From: Chlamydiota bacterium
GTDB lineage: Bacteria; Chlamydiota; Chlamydiia; Chlamydiales; Rhabdochlamydiaceae
Length of the DNA stretch: 36,002 bases
Assembly: GCA_026398435.1 (NCBI GenBank)
Contig: JAPLSW010000073.1
Location: 1-36,002 of the forward strand
Direction: 5' to 3'
Under the pieces are notes generated by a model, which saw only the letters and a program-made list of their open reading frames with translations, did no database searches and was not told where the DNA came from. Position numbers and translations under genes: made by a program. Positions 16,848 to 24,832 of the stretch are shown piece by piece (the stretch's first letter is position 1; the number at the start of each line of letters is the position of its first letter).

Positions 16848-18116
16848 TTAGTTCCAAGTCACGGGAACTGCGCCAAAACGACCTTCTCGATAATTTTTCT
16901 CGAATTCACATTCACTACGAATATTGTATTCTAACAAGGAACGTAACACAGTTTCTTCTTGTGCATTTTTTTCTGTAAACCAAATTTGGTCCTGTCTTAA
17001 TCCTACCTGTTTTGAAAGTAGAAAGGTTTCATGACTACAGAAAATAAGCTGGGCTCCTTTTGGATTTGTCTGAGGATTTTGAAATAATGTAATAAGTTCT
17101 CGGCTCATAAAAGGGTGGATGCTTGATCCAAGCTCATCTAAAACAAAAACACCTCCTATATCCAACATCTGCAGAGCCAATGTCATAAGAGCAAATAAAC
17201 GGCGAGTTCCAAAGGATTCTTGGCTCGCAAAATCAAATTCAACGTATTGATTTTTTTTTGTAGATCCATGCAATTTGTGAGTGGTAACAGCTCGAAGAAT
17301 TTCGCTTGTAGGACCGAATAAAGGTTTTAGTTCGTTAGGTATAGTTTTTAGATGGACTTCAGTAAAAGGTTCCCGAGTAATCTTAAGGTCTTGAATGCTT
17401 AGATCCAGTTTTTTTAATAATTGCAGCACCCTTAATGCAAACTCAGGATTTTCGTAATATTGGTGCATTGCATAACCGAGCGGCTCTTGCGCGCCACCAT
17501 CGACTATCGTAAGGCTTGGACGGCTTATTAATTTTACGACCTCCGAGGAAATAGGATCCGCAAATTGAGCAAAAACTGTTAGGGCAAGGGCCGAGGGCCT
17601 TACATTGTTAAGTAAATGACTGATGCTCCCCTTAACACTTTCATCAAGTTTCACGAACTCTTGCCCCTTTCTAAGGAAAATCATCTGTCTTCGTCGATTT
17701 TTTTTCACTTTAGATACAGTTTCAAGCCATTCACTAACAACATGTTCTGCGTTAATTTCAAACCCATACCTATACTCCACCTTATTTTCTGTATCCCAAA
17801 GGACAATTTGAAAAAAAGAAGGCTCTTTATGGCTCTCTATGTTTAAAAGGAACGGTTGAAGCAAAGGGGATTTGGTCGTTGGCTGATTGAGGTAATCTGA
17901 ATTAAGCATAGCCCATTGCATATAGATGAGGGCTTTAATAAGATTACTTTTTCCACTCGCGTTATGACCAAAGATACCAATAACAGGAAGGATCTTGCCT
18001 TTAGATTCGGTGGATATAAGGCTACTCTGTCCCGTCTTTAGGGGCTCGGCATCTAAGGAAAGTGTGGCTAGCTCTCTAAAAGAACTAAAATTTTTTACGG
18101 ATAGCTCGATGATCAT
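16848..18116 (-). CDS. RloA/AbiLi-like AAA (SMC-type) ATPase
   Basis: 422 residues. The N-terminus IIELSVKNFSSFRELATLSL is typical of OLD/RecF-like ATPases. Walker A GHNASGKS is at 50-57, Walker B VFVLDELGSSIHP around 323-335 (Asp327/Glu328), and an H-loop FCSHETFLL near His362. There is no C-terminal TOPRIM; that function is supplied by the next gene (RloB, 15 nt downstream). This is the sensor/energy half of an AbiL-like pair. Its start lies about 130 nt from the right-hand direct repeat, so the pair begins just inside the inserted cassette. Confidence 0.87.
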   Translation of the reverse strand: MIIELSVKNFSSFRELATLSLDAEPLKTGQSSLISTESKGKILPVIGIFGHNASGKSNLIKALIYMQWAMLNSDYLNQPTTKSPLLQPFLLNIESHKEPSFFQIVLWDTENKVEYRYGFEINAEHVVSEWLETVSKVKKNRRRQMIFLRKGQEFVKLDESVKGSISHLLNNVRPSALALTVFAQFADPISSEVVKLISRPSLTIVDGGAQEPLGYAMHQYYENPEFALRVLQLLKKLDLSIQDLKITREPFTEVHLKTIPNELKPLFGPTSEILRAVTTHKLHGSTKKNQYVEFDFASQESFGTRRLFALMTLALQMLDIGGVFVLDELGSSIHPFMSRELITLFQNPQTNPKGAQLIFCSHETFLLSKQVGLRQDQIWFTEKNAQEETVLRSLLEYNIRSECEFEKNYREGRFGAVPVTWN

Positions 18117-18248
18117 ATCTGAATATTACCAAAAAATCGAATATTTATCAAAATAATACGTAAAAATCTCCTGAAATCGGAAAATTCACATGATTTTACG
18201 TTATATTTTGGATGATTATTTGTAAACGCTATGTCAGGGCTATTCTTA

Positions 18249-18273
18249 CGAAAGATTAATTACAATAGCCTTG
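18249..18273. repeat. 25-bp direct repeat, murE side of the inserted cassette
   Basis: CGAAAGATTAATTACAA, then T, then AGCCTTG; 24 of 25 identical to 15163-15187. It includes the last five codons and the stop codon of murE (stop at 18258-18256), so the murE 3' end is intact on this side and copied on the other. Confidence 0.85.
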
Positions 18274-19707
18274 CGCTATGAGCCTATCGTCAAAATCTAT
18301 CTTACCTTGAGCTGTAACCTGGTAGGTCTCATGCCCTTTACCGGCGATAAGTAAAATATCTTCAGGCTTCATTCTACCGATGGCTTTTTCAATAGCGAGC
18401 CTTCTATCAGGCTCTATAAGGATGCTAGAGGGCTCTTTGATCCCCTGAAGAATCTCTTGGATAATGCTTAAAGGATCTTCCGATCTTGGATTGTCTGAGG
18501 TGATCACAACAACATCGGATAGCCTTTCTGCAATAGATCCCATAAGGGGCCTTTTGCCCCTATCTCGATCACCACCACAACCGAATAAACAGATGAGATT
18601 GCCTTTCTTAAGCTCAGAAAGGGTCATCAGGACATTTTCCAGGGCGTCGGGCTTATGAGAATAATCAACAAAAATATGTAGCCCTTTTGGATTGATCACC
18701 TGTTGCAGGCGGCCGGGCACCTCAGTAAATGAAGATAAAGAAGCTATGACCTTTTTAAGGGGATATCCCTTTAAAAGACCTACAGACATCGCTGCAAGAA
18801 AGTTATACACATTAAACCGGCCTATCACACGGGAGAAAAAAGGAAGACTTTCCCCTTTATAGATGACCGTAAACTTCATTCCAGCTTCTGAGAGCTCAAT
18901 CTTACTGGCTGATAAATCAGCAGAATTTTCTATCCCATAACGAAAAATAGAGCCTCTAGTATTTTGGATCATTATAGAGCTCCAGGGAGAGTCTGCATTA
19001 ACCACTGCCCACTTTGAAGGGGTTTTAAGAGAAGAAAAAACAAGCGCTTTGGCCTCAGCATATTCCTGCATATCTTTATGATAATCTAGATGGTCTTGAG
19101 ACAGGTTCGTAAACACAGCTATATCAAAATCGATATGATCGACTCTGCCTTGTGTTAGGGCGTGGGAAGACACTTCCATTACAGCGGCTCTGCAACCCTG
19201 CTCTAGCATTTCACGGAGTAATTTATGATTTGTAATGACATCAGGTGTCGTCATAGTCGATGGCAGATGTTGACGACCGATGATCCACTCAACGGTGCCG
19301 ATAAGGCCGACAGGACCCAGTAGCTTTTGGAGCATATGGCGGATCATATAGCTTGTTGTAGTTTTTCCGGAGGTGCCCGTGACTCCAACAGCAAATAGCT
19401 CTTTTGATGGCTCCTCAAAAAAAAGATCTGCGATTTTACTTTCTAAGGGCTTTACCGATTTGGTAATCAGCTGCACAACATCTTTCTTAAGGAATGGATT
19501 GTACATATCTGTGAGAATAGCAGAGGCTCCCGCATCGATGGCTTCCTGAATAAACTCTGATCCATCGGAGCTTAAACCCTTTTTAGCGATAAACAGATTC
19601 CCGGGGGCTACCGTTTTTGAGTTGGAACTAAGCCCTGTGATCTCAATTTCTTTGGAGCCTTTAACATCGATCCCCTCTAAATTTTTCAGTAGTCGTTTGA
19701 GTCGCAT
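18256..19707 (-). CDS. murE: UDP-MurNAc-L-Ala-D-Glu:meso-DAP ligase MurE
   Basis: 483-residue cytoplasmic Mur ligase that adds the third stem residue of peptidoglycan. ATP loop GVTGTSGKTT is at 108-117, and the DNPR motif at 405-408 is the signature for meso-diaminopimelate selection. The C-terminal ligase end LLIAGKGHETYQ is present. The start overlaps the ftsI stop by one base (TGATG). In Chlamydia, amiA follows directly; here a 3-kb cassette intervenes right at the murE stop codon. Confidence 0.96.
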   Translation of the reverse strand: MRLKRLLKNLEGIDVKGSKEIEITGLSSNSKTVAPGNLFIAKKGLSSDGSEFIQEAIDAGASAILTDMYNPFLKKDVVQLITKSVKPLESKIADLFFEEPSKELFAVGVTGTSGKTTTSYMIRHMLQKLLGPVGLIGTVEWIIGRQHLPSTMTTPDVITNHKLLREMLEQGCRAAVMEVSSHALTQGRVDHIDFDIAVFTNLSQDHLDYHKDMQEYAEAKALVFSSLKTPSKWAVVNADSPWSSIMIQNTRGSIFRYGIENSADLSASKIELSEAGMKFTVIYKGESLPFFSRVIGRFNVYNFLAAMSVGLLKGYPLKKVIASLSSFTEVPGRLQQVINPKGLHIFVDYSHKPDALENVLMTLSELKKGNLICLFGCGGDRDRGKRPLMGSIAERLSDVVVITSDNPRSEDPLSIIQEILQGIKEPSSILIEPDRRLAIEKAIGRMKPEDILLIAGKGHETYQVTAQGKIDFDDRLIAQGYCN

Positions 19708-21734
19708 CAGTTGTTCCAGTCTAAATATTTTTTTTGTAGAGCTTCCGATTCTTTGATCCAGTCTCCCTTTTCCGTATCGCGCCTTGGATCTCCCGGTGGG
19801 TATCCATAGGGATCATCGGGATCTACACCTAAATACTGCAAAGCTCTTGTCCCTATCTCTCCAAATACAGGGGCGGCGCAAGCGCCTCCCATATGAGCTT
19901 TTCCCACTCCCGGAACAAATTTATGCTCCGGCTCGTCGATTGCAATAAGCATGACAAAGCGGGGGTTTTTAGCGGGAGCAAACCCAATGAATGTCGAGAT
20001 ATGATCCTTGCGGGAGTATACACCATTTACGATTTTCTCAGATGTTGCTGTCTTTCCCCCTTCAGTATAGCCGTAAATCTCGGCTTTGGGAGCGCTTCCT
20101 CCGGGCTTAGTCACATATTTCATAACCCTTACCATCTCTTCGGAAATCCCAGCTTCAAGGAGTCTTTTATATCCTTTGATTTTTTCGGGACTCGTATTAT
20201 CTACAAGGACCTCTTGGGTGCCATCAGCTTTTGTCGAAACTATTTTTTTTATAAGAGTAGGACTGACATCATACCCCCCATTACAAAGTATGGCATAGCT
20301 TCTTAACATCTGGAGGCTATTGACAAGTAGATTGTGACCAAAGGCGAGTGAATAAGGAGTCGGCATCGACCACTCAAGGGCGCCATTTGGATGTTTTTTT
20401 TTTTTTTTTGGAAGAAGACCTATAGTTTCTGAAGAGAGCTCGACTCCTGTCTTTACCCCATATCCAAAAATGTCTTGAAGCGCTTTCCTATACCAATCAT
20501 TACCAAGCGCATCGATCACCTTTTGGATCATCCTTGCCATATATATATTAGAGGACTTTTGGATCGCCATTTCCATATTTAGATAGCGGTGTAGCCTTGT
20601 ATCGCGGATGGGTGTTGACCTACCTGGAAAATGGCCATTGGATGTAGCTATTTTTTCCTGGGGGTTAAATATAGGAGCTCTTCCTTGTTTTTTAAGCTCT
20701 TCGTTAGCTTTCAAACAAATAGCCATGGTGATCGGCTTCATAGTTGAGCCCGGTTCATAAGGATCGGTGATCGCCTTTACCTTGGTATGTTCAAGTAACT
20801 TCGGATCATTGAAATACCCTTTATATTGACTTGGATCAAAAAATGGATACTGCGCCCAAGCAAAAATTTCCCCGGATCTAGGGTCCATCATGATAGCCCA
20901 ACCTGATTTGGCATTTGCTTTTTTGACAGCTTTAGCAATCTCCTCTTCTGCAATCGCTTGCAAGTAGTGATTGATTGTTAAAACCACGTCCGAGCCATTA
21001 ACTGGAGCTATAACAAGGGTACCTGTATCTAGAGGGTGTTTAGGGGATTTAAGTAAAACCCTCTTCCCTTCCTTACCTTGCAAGTACTTATCTAAGACAA
21101 GCTCGAGACCACCCGTTGGGATCTGCTGGTGTGTTTTGGGGTCTTTATCTTCTCTTACTGTATGTAAGAGCTGACCCAGAAGCTTACCAAAAGGATAAGA
21201 CCTTTTATAGTCCTGCACAAAAAACATTGCATTGCGTGGGATTTTGTGGGATTTTGCAAAATCTAGCCACCAAGACTCTAGGTTATTTCTTTTATCGCGA
21301 CTCATCCACATGAGAACTTTGCGACTTCTTGATTGCTTTGCAAGGTGAGCGGATACTTTATCCCTATCTTCTTCTTTAAGCCCTAGAATAGAGGCAACTT
21401 TAGCCGCTATCTCCCTTTTTAAAGGGGCCGGTATCGATTTAGGATCGACAAAAAGATGGAATTTTGGCACGTCAGTAACAAGCGCTCTCGGAGCTTCAGG
21501 ATGGCCCATTTTTAGTGACGTATTAGAATAAAACGTCCCTCTTTTAAAAGGCTCGATAAGAGTTAGCTGATGTTGCGCCTGGGCTTTTTTTGTCCACTTA
21601 TCCCCTTCTACAATCTGGATCCTGTAAAATTGAACGATAAGAAGGCAAAAGAGAAATGTGGTTCCAAGTGAGATCCATACCAGACGCTTACGGCTTTCTA
21701 AGGGTATAGAGCCGCTCTTGCGCCTTTGAGACAT
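19707..21734 (-). CDS. ftsI: Class B penicillin-binding protein (FtsI/PBP3), septal transpeptidase
   Basis: 675 residues: a membrane anchor near 18-37, a pedestal domain, then the transpeptidase domain with the active-site SxxK S330-T-M-K333 and SxN S394-S-N396. The third motif reads K561-T-A-T, where most PBPs have KTG; Ala replaces Gly. At 20394-20409 the coding strand has an unbroken run of 16 A encoding K443-K447, just after LLP. The frame is intact with 16. The gene is between ftsL (2-nt gap) and murE (1-nt overlap), matching CT270. Confidence 0.95.
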   Translation of the reverse strand: MSQRRKSGSIPLESRKRLVWISLGTTFLFCLLIVQFYRIQIVEGDKWTKKAQAQHQLTLIEPFKRGTFYSNTSLKMGHPEAPRALVTDVPKFHLFVDPKSIPAPLKREIAAKVASILGLKEEDRDKVSAHLAKQSRSRKVLMWMSRDKRNNLESWWLDFAKSHKIPRNAMFFVQDYKRSYPFGKLLGQLLHTVREDKDPKTHQQIPTGGLELVLDKYLQGKEGKRVLLKSPKHPLDTGTLVIAPVNGSDVVLTINHYLQAIAEEEIAKAVKKANAKSGWAIMMDPRSGEIFAWAQYPFFDPSQYKGYFNDPKLLEHTKVKAITDPYEPGSTMKPITMAICLKANEELKKQGRAPIFNPQEKIATSNGHFPGRSTPIRDTRLHRYLNMEMAIQKSSNIYMARMIQKVIDALGNDWYRKALQDIFGYGVKTGVELSSETIGLLPKKKKKHPNGALEWSMPTPYSLAFGHNLLVNSLQMLRSYAILCNGGYDVSPTLIKKIVSTKADGTQEVLVDNTSPEKIKGYKRLLEAGISEEMVRVMKYVTKPGGSAPKAEIYGYTEGGKTATSEKIVNGVYSRKDHISTFIGFAPAKNPRFVMLIAIDEPEHKFVPGVGKAHMGGACAAPVFGEIGTRALQYLGVDPDDPYGYPPGDPRRDTEKGDWIKESEALQKKYLDWNN

Positions 21735-21736
21735 AG

Positions 21737-22099
21737 TTAATTTGCTCCGACGGCCAAGGTAGTTTTCGGTTTAATAGAAATAGTTTCAGAGGCTGTAGTA
21801 GAGGGAAACTCAACTGCAAGGCCCTCTTGGAGCATGAGGACTTCTTTGCTAAGAGGATGCTTTAAATGGCTATATCTTGCATCTCTTGCTAGAAGCATCA
21901 AGTTATCAGGGCTTTCAAACTGCTCTATCTCATAATGGAGACGAGTATTTTCTTCTTGTAGCCCTTTAATTTCCTTCACAAGCTTGGGAGCATATAGACG
22001 GAGCTCTGTGAGCTGATTTTGTTTTTCAAGGTAAGAAAATAAACAGAGGCTGAATAAACTCAGGCACACAAAAAGTTTTGGTATAATTCCTTTTTTCAC
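21737..22099 (-). CDS. ftsL: FtsL-like division protein
   Basis: 120 residues with a single N-terminal membrane segment (about 7-23) followed by a charged helical region (KLVKEIKGLQEENTRLHYEI) suited to a coiled coil, as in FtsL of the FtsQBL complex. Identified mainly by position between rsmH and ftsI and by topology; FtsL sequences are poorly conserved. It starts with GTG sharing one base with the rsmH stop (TAGTG) and has GGAG 7 nt upstream. It corresponds to CT271. Confidence 0.8.
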   Translation of the reverse strand: MKKGIIPKLFVCLSLFSLCLFSYLEKQNQLTELRLYAPKLVKEIKGLQEENTRLHYEIEQFESPDNLMLLARDARYSHLKHPLSKEVLMLQEGLAVEFPSTTASETISIKPKTTLAVGAN

Positions 22100-23027
22100 T
22101 AGTTACTCCAAATCTTTTCAGCAAAGCGCAGTTTGGCGCTTCTTGCTCTTGGGTTCATTCTGATCTCTTTTAATGTAGGTATAAGGGGCTTCTTGGTCAG
22201 AAGCTTCATCATCGGCGCAAGCTTTTCTTTGCCCTCTTTTACAGGGGTCGCAGCTGTTCTGAAAATGTTTTTTACAATCCTGTCTTCGAGGCTATGAAAG
22301 CATATAGCTCCAATTCTTCCGTGAGGAGCTAGCCACTTCATCGCCTTAGTAAGACCTTCCTCGAGCACCTCTAATTCCTTATTCACGCAGATACGTAGCG
22401 CTTGAAAAATTAGTGTTGCTGGGTGAAGTTTCCCCCGTCCAGTGACCATGCCGCAGATGATATCGCTTAGCTGTTTTGTCGTTTCAATCGATTGTTTTTT
22501 TCTTGCTATAACAATGGTCTTTGCCGCTTGGCGCCATCTGGTCTCTTCACCGAGTTCTTTAAAAATCTTTCCAAGAGCATCTTCAGACCACTTATTTATA
22601 ATCTCACGAGCCGTCAGTCTTTCAGAAGGATTCATACGCATGTCGAGTGGGCCATCCTTCATGAAACTAAAGCCCTTATAATCGTTATCGAATTGCATTG
22701 ATGAAACTCCTAAGTCAAAAAAAAACCGTTTACTTTATTAATATGTAGCTCATGTAAATGCTTATCCATCTCGGAAAAATTCGCATGGATGAAGTGAACT
22801 TTATCTTTCCAAGGGCTTAAAACCTCTTTTGCAATAGCTAGCGCCTCTGGGTCCTGATCAAATCCTATATAGGTCTCTATCTCGGGATGAGCCTCAAGCA
22901 TAAGTTTAGCATGCCCCCCAGCTCCGAGAGTTCCTTCTACAAATACTTTAAGATCTACCCCCTCAAAATAGGTAAGCATCTCGTCGGCCATTACGGAAAG
23001 GTGAGGTTTGTCTTTACTTGCTGTCAT
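22099..23027 (-). CDS. rsmH: 16S rRNA m4C1402 methyltransferase RsmH (frameshifted at a T9 run)
   Basis: SAM-dependent methyltransferase of the dcw cluster, split between two frames. 23027-22710 encodes the first 105 residues (LSVMADEML, EGTLGAGGHA, IGFDQDPEAL), ending at GFFLT-stop. 22698-22099 encodes the rest in another frame (MQFDNDYKGFSF, GPLDMRM, CFHSLEDRIVK). At 22716-22724 the coding strand has GG followed by nine T. With ten T the text becomes GFFFDLGVSSMQFD, matching the family DLGVSS motif without gaps. So one T is missing, or decoding uses slippage; the phase fits a T-TTT-TTT minus-1 slippery site. It overlaps mraZ by 14 nt. Confidence 0.88.
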
Positions 23028-23514
23028 CGTCTATTCCTTCTTCATCTGAAAGAAGCGCAAAAGCCTCTTCCGTCATTTTACTTAGATTCATCTCTGGATC
23101 TTTGCCACTAAGCATCGCATTAAGGTGGGATTCATATTGCTCTTGCGGCCAGATCTCAATTTTATTAAGCACCCCGGCAATCACTATCTCATTTTTTATC
23201 CCTGAGGCCTTTTTCAAAACCGAGGGGATAGTAACTCTACCGATCTTATCGCAGGATGTTTGGTGAAGTGTTGAGAAAAATAGAGTAAAAAACTTCTGGT
23301 ACTTACCGATATGCTGTCTTGCCTGAAATTTCTCTACAATCTTCTGTATATCGCTCTTTCTATAGATAGCAAGACAACCACCGAGCCCAAGGCCGATGCT
23401 AAATTCCAATTGCCCGTCTTCCACTAGCCCCAGTCTCATAGACTGTGGCAGAACAAAACGGCTCTTGTCATCGAGCTTTGCCTCTGTTGATCCGCTAAAA
23501 AAGAACGAGCCCAT
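23014..23514 (-). CDS. mraZ: MraZ transcriptional regulator of the dcw cluster
   Basis: 166 residues from the ATG at 23514 (an ATG/GTG further upstream would overlap the promoter). Two SpoVT/AbrB-like MraZ repeats: N-terminal AKLDDKSRFVLPQSMR and C-terminal CDKIGRVTIPSVLKKASG, each with the D-x-x-G/S-R core. MraZ binds tandem TGGG-type boxes near its own promoter and controls the division cluster. Such boxes are visible at 23518-23539. It heads mraZ-rsmH-ftsL-ftsI-murE. The C-terminal tail (MTEEAFALLSDEEGIDDDSK) is acidic. Confidence 0.93.
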   Translation of the reverse strand: MGSFFFSGSTEAKLDDKSRFVLPQSMRLGLVEDGQLEFSIGLGLGGCLAIYRKSDIQKIVEKFQARQHIGKYQKFFTLFFSTLHQTSCDKIGRVTIPSVLKKASGIKNEIVIAGVLNKIEIWPQEQYESHLNAMLSGKDPEMNLSKMTEEAFALLSDEEGIDDDSK

Positions 23515-23517
23515 ATA

Positions 23518-23539
23518 CCCACTTTCCCCTACTTTCCCA
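23518..23539 (-). promoter_or_regulatory. MraZ-box-like repeats before mraZ
   Basis: Minus strand reads TGGGAAAGTAGGGGAAAG followed by TGGG: TGGGA, then GGGGA exactly 10 nt later, then TGGG 8 nt later. Known MraZ boxes are TGGGN repeats with 5-nt gaps (10-bp period). They overlap the predicted transcription start and the weak ribosome site of mraZ. Confidence 0.55.
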
Positions 23540-23540
23540 C

Positions 23541-23569
23541 AATTTACCACCGAGACCTGAACTTGGCAA
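23541..23569 (-). promoter_or_regulatory. Candidate promoter of mraZ / dcw operon
   Basis: Minus strand: TTGCCA (23569-23564; 5 of 6), a 17-nt spacer, TAAATT (23546-23541). The predicted start near 23534 falls within the MraZ-box-like repeats that follow immediately, fitting direct autorepression. Confidence 0.5.
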
Positions 23570-23585
23570 CATTTTTACAAAACTC

Positions 23586-23626
23586 TCCCACATTTACCCT
23601 CTTTCTTACTATTCCAACCCACTTAA
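23586..23626 (-). promoter_or_regulatory. Upstream TGGG/AGGG repeats
   Basis: Minus strand TGGG at 23621-23618, AGGG at 23600-23597 and TGGGA at 23590-23586, offset by about 21 and 10 nt, so they fall on the same face of the helix. They may be additional MraZ sites in the intergenic region between mraZ and the CT273-like gene. Confidence 0.35.
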
Positions 23627-23657
23627 GGGCATGATTTTAGCAAGGAGAATTTTTAAG

Positions 23658-23672
23658 TGGGAATTCGTGGGA
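23658..23672 (+). promoter_or_regulatory. MraZ-box-like repeat facing the CT273-like operon
   Basis: TGGGA (23658-23662), 5-nt gap ATTCG, TGGGA (23668-23672): an exact two-unit MraZ box, on the plus strand, 100 nt before the CT273-like ATG. TTAAGTGGG here is also an inverted copy of 23618-23626. Confidence 0.45.
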
Positions 23673-23773
23673 AAACAAAAACCACCTTCTCAAACACAAT
23701 CCATTTTCAATTAAATTATTGCTTAAATTCAAAAACCCTGGCATCTGAAACAGTAGACTTTAACGAGGTGATT

Positions 23774-24289
23774 ATGCCCCCACGTACAATCGACAACTTA
23801 GGGATAGATGTTTCTACCCGGTATGCCGAAGACCAAAGACACTTAGATGACAAGCTTATAAAGGACACAAGAGGACTTACCCCTCAGACGCAGGTCGATG
23901 TTACGAGCCCTTCTTTCGCTTCAGAATTCGATGCCCTCTTTGACCTATCCAAAAAAAATCTGTCCTGGGCTGATTTCCAAGCCCCCTTAAGATTCAATGA
24001 GCAAAAAAAACGGCTTTTCACCCACCAACTCATCCCGTCCCTCGGTAGCCCAGACAAAAAAGAAAGCCAAACTCTAAAGATCAATGCCAAGGTACAAAGC
24101 CAGCTAACTAAAAATCAGGCAGATAAAGACGGGCAGAAAGACCCTAAGAAAAAGTTTGCGCAAGAGCGAGAAGAGAAAGAACTCAATAAAGAAAAAAAAG
24201 TCCTCCTCAAACTTTTAGACTGTATTGTATACTTAGACCGAGATGTGGGCATGGTAAATGCCAGAAGATTGCAGTACCAAAAAGGATAA
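23774..24289 (+). CDS. CT273-like conserved chlamydial protein, function unknown
   Basis: 171 residues from the ATG with GAGGTG just upstream. A longer frame begins at a GTG at 23657 but would read through the MraZ-box repeats. Hydrophilic, no membrane segment; a Lys/Glu-rich helical stretch (EREEKELNKEKKVLLKLLDC) lies near the C-terminus. Named only by position between the dcw cluster and the TPR gene, as CT273 in C. trachomatis. It sits 3 nt before the TPR gene, so the two form an operon. Confidence 0.75.
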   Translation: MPPRTIDNLGIDVSTRYAEDQRHLDDKLIKDTRGLTPQTQVDVTSPSFASEFDALFDLSKKNLSWADFQAPLRFNEQKKRLFTHQLIPSLGSPDKKESQTLKINAKVQSQLTKNQADKDGQKDPKKKFAQEREEKELNKEKKVLLKLLDCIVYLDRDVGMVNARRLQYQKG

Positions 24290-24292
24290 TTT

Positions 24293-24688
24293 ATGAGCAG
24301 CTTGAAATGGTTAGATGTACTCGGATGGAAGTCAGAAGAGCTAGAAGACCTTCGTTTTGTGGGCTATTCCTACATAAAGCAAGGGCTCTATGATATAGCT
24401 ATCACCTTTTTTGAAGCCCTTGTCATCCTCTCCCCTGAAACTGCCTATGACCTCCAAACTCTTGGAGCCCTCTATCTTCAGAAAGGGAACAACCTAATGG
24501 CGCTCAACTACCTTGAAAAAGCGCTAAAAGCAGATCCTACTCATGCGCATACTCAACTCAATAAGACCAAAGCCCTACTTGCCCTTGGCTATAAAAAGCA
24601 AGGTCTAGCCCAAGCTAAGATCCTCGAAAAAGACACTGACTCCTCAATAGCTAACCAAGCTGCAGCTCTTGTAATGGCCTATAGCTAA
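24293..24688 (+). CDS. TPR protein (CT274-like)
   Basis: 131 residues with about three tetratricopeptide-like helical pairs, such as GYSYIKQGLYDIAITFFEAL and GALYLQKGNNLMALNYLEKA. The layout resembles small SycD/LcrH-type chaperones of type III secretion, but no specific partner can be read. The start is 3 nt after the CT273-like stop. Same order as CT273-CT274 in C. trachomatis. Confidence 0.82.
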   Translation: MSSLKWLDVLGWKSEELEDLRFVGYSYIKQGLYDIAITFFEALVILSPETAYDLQTLGALYLQKGNNLMALNYLEKALKADPTHAHTQLNKTKALLALGYKKQGLAQAKILEKDTDSSIANQAAALVMAYS

Positions 24689-24703
24689 AAAGGTTTTATT
24701 TTT

Positions 24704-24732
24704 TTGATTAAACTCACCCTGTTAATTATACA
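24704..24732 (+). promoter_or_regulatory. Weak candidate promoter of the U-box-like gene
   Basis: TTGATT (24704-24709), a 17-nt spacer, TATACA (24727-24732), each 4 of 6. It would give a leader of about 94 nt. Confidence 0.25.
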
Positions 24733-24832
24733 AAAAATATTAAATTCACAAAAATTAAAATCAATACTGTAATGAATTAAAATCAATCTTCCGTCATAAT
24801 ATTCAATAATACAAACTAAAAAATAGGGTATT

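Noticed and set aside
23657..23773. GTG-initiated extension of the CT273-like gene
   Set aside because: It overlaps the MraZ-box-like repeats, and the ATG at 23774 has GAGGTG upstream.
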